DNA from: Verrucomicrobiota bacterium
GTDB lineage: Bacteria > Verrucomicrobiota > Verrucomicrobiia > JABWAM01 > JAHFSZ01
Reading direction: 5' to 3'
DNA: 32,958 bases
Assembly: GCA_023265515.1 (NCBI GenBank)
Contig: JAHFSZ010000006.1
Location: 7,549 to 40,506 of the forward strand
This document shows, one piece after another, positions 28,501 through 32,958 of this stretch. A program made the translations under genes and the position numbers. The notes beneath the pieces are model-generated. The model made no database searches, had not been told where the DNA came from, and saw only the letters and a list, made by a program, of their open reading frames with translations. Position 1 is the stretch's first letter, and the number at the start of each line of letters is the position of its first letter.

Positions 28501-28858
28501 GCAGTATGAAAAGGCGGCCATCGCATTCCAGGAGGCGGTGACGCGCCAGCCTAACAACCAGCAGTGGATCCAGCGGCTCGCCGACACTTACTGGAAATGG
28601 TCGCAGCAGGTATCCAAGACGGGTGATCTGAAGACAACCGAGACGCTTCTCATCAAGGCGTGCAAGCTGCAACCCATCAACCAGCAGTATCACTTCGAGC
28701 TGGCCAGGCTTTACGAAACCGGAAACGAGCCGCGCAAGGCCATCCAGGTCTACCGGGACCTGGCTGATGTCACGCTCTCGCCCTCGGTCAAGAAGAGCTG
28801 CGAGGAGCAAATCCAGCGGCTCGAGAAAATTTCCGGCGCCGTCCCCAGTGGCGGTTGA
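22544..28858 (+). CDS. Very large secreted TPR-repeat protein (2104 aa)
   Basis: Signal peptide LAVLLFLLAGGMAGVQAQ; dozens of TPR-like helical pairs (e.g. DWKAATEAYEKISELDPDNVQTHLQLARTYEE). ATGA overlap with the vWA gene. Confidence 0.93.
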   Translation: MKCLRLAVLLFLLAGGMAGVQAQTTEAPPKPALLEKYKQLLEKQPVEGTALDRLWELYGKHFSTRELIAEYRKRAEADPANAKLQIVVGLLEKKAGHPEAAAVELQKAVELAAEEPLAWQALADVQLALGGNADAVKSLEKALALAKSPVVKIPLYEKLGHAHSQNKDWKAATEAYEKISELDPDNVQTHLQLARTYEEINIVERSLAHYEAVVKLGESFQRCTAYRQIGLLWEKQDRFDEARAAYESGLQLTSYGNWLRQDLQRKLVQLYERQGRLPELISKLRQQIQAEPGNLDPRWFLADIYASQSDLDRQIEVLNDALSIASNIADLRKQLADAYRERNNYEEAAVQYAELFRLEGRYLEHAIAACEMWVAARKHGEATKFWKKALSEHGPDVDWYLAAAQFHSANKLPSEAVLFFNKALEIDPHHMPTLLALGEHYYNLKQTGDAVAAWKRLVVPSDKEDTRLEQQTRLAELLKEHGLHQEAAQVWEEIVKRRPNDAVCRLAHGRQCLESGDPEKARAQFEKAMSLNGDLAFRLTVLDALLDAIEQDRQQENGLAGYAAEREKVYASDRSRDNILILSRIYGRQKKWSQSFTAMENYLADHAGDVQVLKEFADVASRIPGKHDRAEAVWNKLRQLDPGEERSYLKHLVRMKLDEKRSMEAVQYAKEIVDLNPQMAASYIELADAYQQAHQPSAAIEQVRVAVQKDPANFDYRRKLADMYQKFGRYDEAEAELTGMLSMPMETPVRMNVLQDIMSLALKRSRLDDLAQNFRKKLEENPDDYFLHLANAEILRVVGDDRGSYGMLQNALKHAKEPAEALSRLVEIAYEEDNLKEAIRYQQRLMRLARDPSASSYLKLAELQEEADDTPAAEETWGLISRRFKDDEVVLRAVASHFREKEADNATRETYERILVIDPSDYATWIELAKLSLKSDNKKKAVDCFQKVLSLSALRHAGTELILPPLSLVGDPSLWSSPQAANDAGRGPVRARPGAGAMAPTNVPRTLGARHLSRGGLFSNSPSIDLRKPPASLEEARLVAIAHLVSLMTPQELAAWAGQLEKERQVRTAVRPEDVPKNQELILFYVLTQNKEKGVALLSELSFAQPGNYNLRKFFLHAAAVWNRMDAVATFLQEHTPNGLPPREGLYEVIDLLISLGNSREALSLAQQFIEKYPDIETHSELVHIFADRQRYVEAVQLARLALQKNPSGLQSMHYRSWLVEWLLLMGQSEEASKLAGEVVYRDVVDLISDQDSKVRVLRQVPFLFSEQEISKMMAELPDYMERHSTPIDRSATLGILYTVFGDDQKAAPHLAHAATLKGDSLDFLREASMWFEQQRYSGAAKIFWDASKVSLQKLPESDVVVAQIKDIERREWEYLLQMGSEEEVNQRLDAILKDPATDERVLQDLAAQLRNYQYLEQSASVWQWLINRSPDNAAYKQQLIIVYQQTGDFDKAIQLWKTEIARIAKAFQGNENHPEVEKARLRLFDVYEQAGLIDELQVELEAQLKQTPDDPDLLKRLMRAYQQTNNEPALAVIREKLNRISRLQPAVAGSNDVEYMIYHYQNQGNIQAALDEAERIYRREPAKRELVLPILINLYFQANQQDKAMRLVRRLQAKQASNQLSRIYQTVGYQLQSKAKWDDAVRIWRAAAESAVSIPEAYQYQMRLVDIYLNHLTDFKAAESEIEQLENSVQMSDTGQLTEVIQMRVQLEERRSNLKLFAEKLEKKLKDDPDDEMTLWSLVQVYQRLGMFEPLGAIVERLIALHSEDEVLLQQLAGVLKNQRQWKNVEKIFRQMIQRQPQNVYYYTELAGALLSDNRKDEAEKVLRRVEQLGGQVSPCAQIAQFYLGRQMWDEANRYFEKALAESRGFRSLYVYQQYAESLARQRQYEKARDIYKRIFSFPQGRQYYYNLFSLYREWGRMDVLLTDFGPEIKKMPFMMKQQLYQQLILGFKEQGDLLRAIRLFEEQPIHFTDPYLYQNVGEAYDGLQQYEKAAIAFQEAVTRQPNNQQWIQRLADTYWKWSQQVSKTGDLKTTETLLIKACKLQPINQQYHFELARLYETGNEPRKAIQVYRDLADVTLSPSVKKSCEEQIQRLEKISGAVPSGG

Positions 28859-28931
28859 TCCTTTTCCAGCGGTCCGTTCAAAACAGGGTTGAAATTCAGG
28901 GGTGCCTCCTTTAGATTGCGCGTCCTTTTCC

Positions 28932-29945
28932 ATGAAGGCCATGAAAAACATCGCAGTGCTCGGCGCGACCGGAGCCGTCGGTATCGAGGTACTCCATACG
29001 CTCGAGCGGCGGAACTTTCCGGTCGGCCGCCTCAAGCTGCTGGCCTCGTCGCGCTCGGCAGGAAAAAAACTCCGTTTTAAGGGCAAGCTGGTTGCCGTCG
29101 AAGCGGTGACGCCGGATTCCTTCCAGGATGTCCAGATCGCGATCTTCAGCGCCGGCGCGAGCCGCTCTCTCGAGTTCGCGCCGCACGCCGTGAAAGCGGG
29201 CGCGGTGGTCATTGATAACTCGTCCGCCTACCGGATGGATCCGCAGATCCCGCTCGTCGTTCCGGAGGTCAATTCCGGGGACATGCGCAAGCACAAGGGG
29301 ATCATCGCCAATCCGAATTGCACGGCGGCGATCATGGCCGTTGTCCTCTGGCCGATCCACCAGGCCGCGAAAATCGAAAGAATTGTTGTCTCGACCTACC
29401 AGGCCGCCAGCGGCGCAGGCGCCAAAGCGATGCAGGAGCTCGAGGAACAGAGCCGCGATATCCTGGCGGGCCGCGCGGCGAAAAAAGAGGTTTTGCCGCA
29501 CCAGATTGCGTTCAATGTTTTTTCACACAACGCCGAGATTGCCGACAACGGCTACAACGGGGAAGAAAACAAAGTTGTCCAGGAGATGCGGAAGATGTTT
29601 CACGAGCCGCAGCTCAAGATTTGCGCCACCTGCATTCGCGTCCCGGTGATGCGGGCGCACTCCGAGTCGATCGTCATTGAGACCGGGCGAAAACTTTCGC
29701 CGGAAGAGGCGGTGAAGATTCTCGGCAAGGCGCCTGGTGTGCGGCTGGTGAACGACCCGCGAAACAACTACTTTCCGATGCCAATCGAGGCATCCGGCGA
29801 ATTTGACGTCCTTGTCGGCAGGATTCGCAGGGACTTTTCCGCCAGGGAAGGCCACGGCTTGGCCCTCTTTGTCAGCGGCGACCAGCTGCTCAAAGGCGCG
29901 GCCCTGAACGCCGTCCAGATCGCCGAGAGCCTCGCCGACCTGTGA
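28932..29945 (+). CDS. asd: Aspartate-semialdehyde dehydrogenase
   Basis: NIAVLGATGAVGIEVL, FSAGASRS, VIDNSSAYRMDPQIPLVVPEVN, NPNCTA, STYQAASGAGAKAMQEL. Confidence 0.95.
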   Translation: MKAMKNIAVLGATGAVGIEVLHTLERRNFPVGRLKLLASSRSAGKKLRFKGKLVAVEAVTPDSFQDVQIAIFSAGASRSLEFAPHAVKAGAVVIDNSSAYRMDPQIPLVVPEVNSGDMRKHKGIIANPNCTAAIMAVVLWPIHQAAKIERIVVSTYQAASGAGAKAMQELEEQSRDILAGRAAKKEVLPHQIAFNVFSHNAEIADNGYNGEENKVVQEMRKMFHEPQLKICATCIRVPVMRAHSESIVIETGRKLSPEEAVKILGKAPGVRLVNDPRNNYFPMPIEASGEFDVLVGRIRRDFSAREGHGLALFVSGDQLLKGAALNAVQIAESLADL

Positions 29946-30082
29946 TTTTAAAGGCCTTTCGCAACCATTAAGGCAGTATAGAGGGGCTTTTACGGGTTGA
30001 GGGGGTGGCCCCCCCGTCGAGGCCGAAACATTGTCCAAATCAGTTGACAGAAAGCTGGTCATGCACGAGAGTTTGATTTAAT

Positions 30083-30313
30083 ATGACAACTGGAATGCTC
30101 GGCACGGAAGACAATAGGGGAGTCAAACTCATTGGATCTTTACCGATCCGGCAAGCCAACCACGAGGCGCAAGCCGAAGACACCGTCCGTTGGTTTCGCT
30201 CCCTCAGCAAGCAGGAAAAGCGATTCCACATCCTGTTTTACGCGCTGGCCGCCCTGACGGGTATTCTGATCGTCCAGCTGATCTGGCAGATCGCGATCCT
30301 GACGGTTCGGTAA
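30083..30313 (+). CDS. Small single-TM protein
   Basis: 76 aa, C-terminal hydrophobic helix FHILFYALAALTGILIVQLIWQIAIL; follows a non-coding gap. Confidence 0.5.
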   Translation: MTTGMLGTEDNRGVKLIGSLPIRQANHEAQAEDTVRWFRSLSKQEKRFHILFYALAALTGILIVQLIWQIAILTVR

Positions 30314-30336
30314 AGACCCTTGCCCCGCCGGTTGTC

Positions 30337-30543
30337 CTAGTAGCCAACGCCCGGCCCGCCGGCCCCCAACACGCTCTTGTTTTCCCATTTCTGGGGCTTG
30401 TTCCAAGGGATGGTGGAAACATGATCTTCATCCGACTGGGCTTTTTCGGTTCCTTCTGTCGTCCCGCATCCACTCAAGGCAAGGAGCAGCAGGCTCGCGG
30501 CAAACGAAAGGCCACGAAGAATCGTTTTCAAACGGATGCGCAT
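30337..30543 (-). CDS. Small lipoprotein
   Basis: 68 aa; signal sequence with lipobox LALSGC. Confidence 0.55.
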   Translation of the reverse strand: MRIRLKTILRGLSFAASLLLLALSGCGTTEGTEKAQSDEDHVSTIPWNKPQKWENKSVLGAGGPGVGY

Positions 30544-30557
30544 GACAGGAAGCTATA

Positions 30558-31343
30558 CTAGGAAGCAGTTTCCGCTGCAATCGCGGAATCACCTTCCCGG
30601 AGCTCGCCATGGGTCCACTTCGGGAGGATGTCGCCGATCGAAATGGAGGGCTCGACCGAAGTGATCTTGACGCGGCCGACCAGCTGGCCATCGCGGTAAA
30701 CCAGCATCGACTTATTGGCGACGACGCCTTCGTTTTCGCCGACATCGAGGACGACAAAATTCCATTCGGAATTCACGGCCATCAGGTGGCCGACGAGGTC
30801 TTTCGGGATGTCACCATGCTCGCGGTTTTGAAGCCGCTTTTTCATGTTGGTGTTCTCACTTTGCAGCTCGGCAAGCTTCGTGGAAAGGAGCGCTTTTTCG
30901 TCATTGAGAACCTGAAGGTCCGACTGAACCCTCCTCATCTCATCGATGATTTTCGAAGGATCCACGCCCGGTGGCAGGACCTTGTTCAACTGCTCAAGCT
31001 TTAACGATGCGGCCTTGGCGTCAGCGGCGGTTTTGGCGAGTTCTTCCTTGGTTTTCTTCAACTCCGCCATGTGAGCTTCCGCCTTTTTCTTGTTCTCATC
31101 GGCCTCCTTCTTGGCGGTGTCCAGAGCCGTCTGTGTGGTTTGAAGTTCAGCAGTGGCTTTTCTGGCCTTGTCCTCGGCGCCGCTCAGCTTGGAGGAGGCA
31201 TCGGAGGCCTTCTGCTCGGCTTCGGTTTTGGCCTTTTCCGCATCGCTGAGCTTTTGGCGTTTTTGGAGTCCGAGGAAGATGCCGCCAATGCCAGCAAGGA
31301 TGACGACCAGTAGAATAATCCTCAGGATCAGTGATTTGGACAT
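30558..31343 (-). CDS. Membrane-anchored coiled-coil protein
   Basis: TM helix SLILRIILLVVILAGIGGIFLGL, long Ala/Lys/Glu-rich coiled coil, C-terminal beta-rich tail WNFVVLDVGENEGVVANKSMLVYRDGQLVGRVKI. Confidence 0.7.
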   Translation of the reverse strand: MSKSLILRIILLVVILAGIGGIFLGLQKRQKLSDAEKAKTEAEQKASDASSKLSGAEDKARKATAELQTTQTALDTAKKEADENKKKAEAHMAELKKTKEELAKTAADAKAASLKLEQLNKVLPPGVDPSKIIDEMRRVQSDLQVLNDEKALLSTKLAELQSENTNMKKRLQNREHGDIPKDLVGHLMAVNSEWNFVVLDVGENEGVVANKSMLVYRDGQLVGRVKITSVEPSISIGDILPKWTHGELREGDSAIAAETAS

Positions 31344-31397
31344 AGGAGTCACTTCACGTTGAATTTCAGGGACTTATACCGGGTGTAGCCGGGAGTG

Positions 31398-31874
31398 TCA
31401 ACCTCGCTGAAACTTTCTTTTGGTTCTTGTTCGATGGTCGTCCAACCAGTCTGAAAAATCCTCTTCCGCGCGGATGATCATTTCAAAAAAACTGTCAGGG
31501 GAAATGGACGATGCGCCAAGCGCGCTGACGGTATTCTCGATCGCATGGTCGGCAGTCACGACCAGGTAGCGTGAAGGCGAGGTCGCTCGTCCGACACGCT
31601 GTTCGATCAACATGTCCGCGCTCTGGCCTTCGGCCGAAAAGACGACCTCGATCTTCCTCTCGGTCGCCGTTTTCCGACGGATCCCTTGGTCCGCTTGTCT
31701 CGCCTTGCCGCTGCGCCCATCGAAGAACACCGTCATCGTCTCACCAGCATGGTCCTGATACTGCTGGAGCCGGTGGACCAGCAAGTCGCGGGCGAGGGCG
31801 AGCCGCCTGGCAAGGGCCTTGCGCAGTTCAGGCCGGGCATGAATGACGCTGTAGCCGTCGACGAGGTAATGCAT
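31398..31874 (-). CDS. YacP-like NYN-domain (putative RNase) protein
   Basis: YLVDGYSVIHARPEL, MTVFFDGRSGKA, IEVVFSAEGQSADMLIEQ, LVVTADHAIENTVSALGA. Confidence 0.82.
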   Translation of the reverse strand: MHYLVDGYSVIHARPELRKALARRLALARDLLVHRLQQYQDHAGETMTVFFDGRSGKARQADQGIRRKTATERKIEVVFSAEGQSADMLIEQRVGRATSPSRYLVVTADHAIENTVSALGASSISPDSFFEMIIRAEEDFSDWLDDHRTRTKRKFQRG

Positions 31875-31916
31875 CCGTAAACGATATCATTTTCCGGGGC
31901 TGGGGCAAAATTAAAG

Positions 31917-32540
31917 ATGGCCTGCCATCCCAAGATTCCTATTGATTTTTGGGTGCTGAAACCTACGATGGCCTTCATGTTTCTGACCGTGCTGTTGATT
32001 CTTGCCGCCGCACTCTACCGGTTCCTTCCGCATCCGGGGAATTTCGCGCCGCTTTCCGCCATCGCAATCTGCGGGGGGATGTATTTGAGCCGACGCATGT
32101 CGTTGATCGTTGTCCTGGGCATGGTGCTGGCCACCGATCTTTCGGAAAACTTTCTCAAGTATCATGGCGCCTACGGCGTCATGCCGCTCGAGGCGGTCGG
32201 GCATTACGCGGGATTTCTGGCAGCGATCTGCCTGGGGTGGTGGATCCGTCCGCGCAAGAATGTCTGGACGGTGACGGGGGGAACGATCACCGCTTCGTTC
32301 CTGTTTTATCTGACCACCAACTTTGTTTGCTGGCTCGACAATCCTGCCTATGCAAAAACACTGCCGGGACTCGTCCAATGCTACACGGTTGGCCTTCCCG
32401 GCTGGCCGAGCACGGTCGAATTTTTTATCAAGACATTGGCCAGCGATCTTCTCTTTGTTGGCTTGTTCGTGACAGCCAGTGAGTTGGCAGTTCGCGGCCT
32501 CCCGCGGACGCGCTTCGAGTGGCTTCTCGCCAAGGTCTGA
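31917..32540 (+). CDS. DUF6580-like polytopic membrane protein
   Basis: ALYRFLPHPGNFAPLSAIAICGGMYL, TTNFVCWLDNPAYAKTLPGLVQCY, TLASDLLFVGLFV. Confidence 0.72.
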   Translation: MACHPKIPIDFWVLKPTMAFMFLTVLLILAAALYRFLPHPGNFAPLSAIAICGGMYLSRRMSLIVVLGMVLATDLSENFLKYHGAYGVMPLEAVGHYAGFLAAICLGWWIRPRKNVWTVTGGTITASFLFYLTTNFVCWLDNPAYAKTLPGLVQCYTVGLPGWPSTVEFFIKTLASDLLFVGLFVTASELAVRGLPRTRFEWLLAKV

Positions 32541-32713
32541 GGATTCACTCAAAAGCCCTCATTTTGACGACTCAGCCGACTGTCAATTTCAGCCTGTTTG
32601 AAAGGGATTTGCTCGAAGGAGCGACCCGATAGCTGTGGCAGGAATGGGTGGGCCTGAAGATTAGGGTTGCCAGCCCGGCGGCGTTTCCTTACAAGATCAC
32701 GCTCTATTTCAAT

Positions 32714-32958
32714 ATGAAAAATGATTTTCTGGCAGGCGCCTTGAAGAATATTCAGAACCCGAATCTGCTTGTGAACGTGGTTTCTCGCCGCGTCCGCCAG
32801 CTTGGGCAGGGGCACCGTCCGCTCGTCGAACTGGAGCTTGGGATGACTTACATGGATACGGCCCTCAAGGAAATCGCTCTTGGCAAGTTGCAGTTCGAGC
32901 TCGAGCCGGTTCCCGAAACGCCTGTCCGTCCCAAGAAGAAGAGTTCCCGCCGCGCCCG
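32714..32958 (+). CDS. rpoZ: RNA polymerase omega subunit, 3'-truncated by window edge
   Basis: Own translation: MKNDFLAGALKNIQNPNLLVNVVSRRVRQLGQGHRPLVELELGMTYMDTALKEIALGKLQFELEPVPETPVRPKKKSSRRA..., open to window end. Absent from the supplied ORF track. Confidence 0.82.
   Translation, partial: MKNDFLAGALKNIQNPNLLVNVVSRRVRQLGQGHRPLVELELGMTYMDTALKEIALGKLQFELEPVPETPVRPKKKSSRRA

Noticed and set aside
30000-30017. GGGGGTGGCCCCCCC hairpin after asd as an intrinsic terminator
   Set aside because: GC-rich stem but no U-tract on either side; may act otherwise, but not supportable as a terminator.
30042-30082. TTGACA at 30042 as a -35 box for the 76-aa membrane protein
   Set aside because: No convincing -10 hexamer at 16-18 bp spacing; TTTAAT lies too far downstream.
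1-32958. Search for tRNA, rRNA, transposase, integrase, phage or restriction/defence genes
   Set aside because: None recognised by eye; the window looks like chromosomal housekeeping with scattered repeats rather than an island. A tool search could still find small RNAs.

Overview
32.96 kb of GC-rich bacterial chromosome, densely coding. Gene content is compatible with a Verrucomicrobiota/PVC-type genome, but that is inference only. Left to right: 5'-truncated saccharopine dehydrogenase-like gene; a minus-strand biotin operon (SDR reductase-bioF-bioA-bioD); an STN-like secreted protein and an amidohydrolase; a three-gene plus-strand membrane operon that includes an unlisted 32-aa smORF; a MqnD-like gene of the futalosine menaquinone route; a cNMP-binding/histidine-kinase fusion; a HEAT-like membrane protein; a polytopic glycosyltransferase-like protein; a ChbG/HpnK-type deacetylase; mutL; a Tat-type metallophosphoesterase; serS; a GYF-domain membrane protein; tilS; a double-vWA membrane protein overlapping a 2104-aa TPR protein; asd; small membrane and lipoproteins; a coiled-coil protein; a YacP-like NYN protein; a DUF6580-like membrane protein; and a 3'-truncated rpoZ missing from the ORF track. 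The most unusual signal is a set of dispersed 7-8 bp tandem micro-repeats at three separate places: between divergent genes, in a loop of a membrane glycosyltransferase-like protein, and in the MutL linker. The MutL site has a perfect 4 x 8-bp array that could make mutL frameshift-switchable. There are also palindromic or low-complexity insert-like segments at gene ends and inside proteins. No CRISPR, rRNA, tRNA, transposase or phage genes were recognised.
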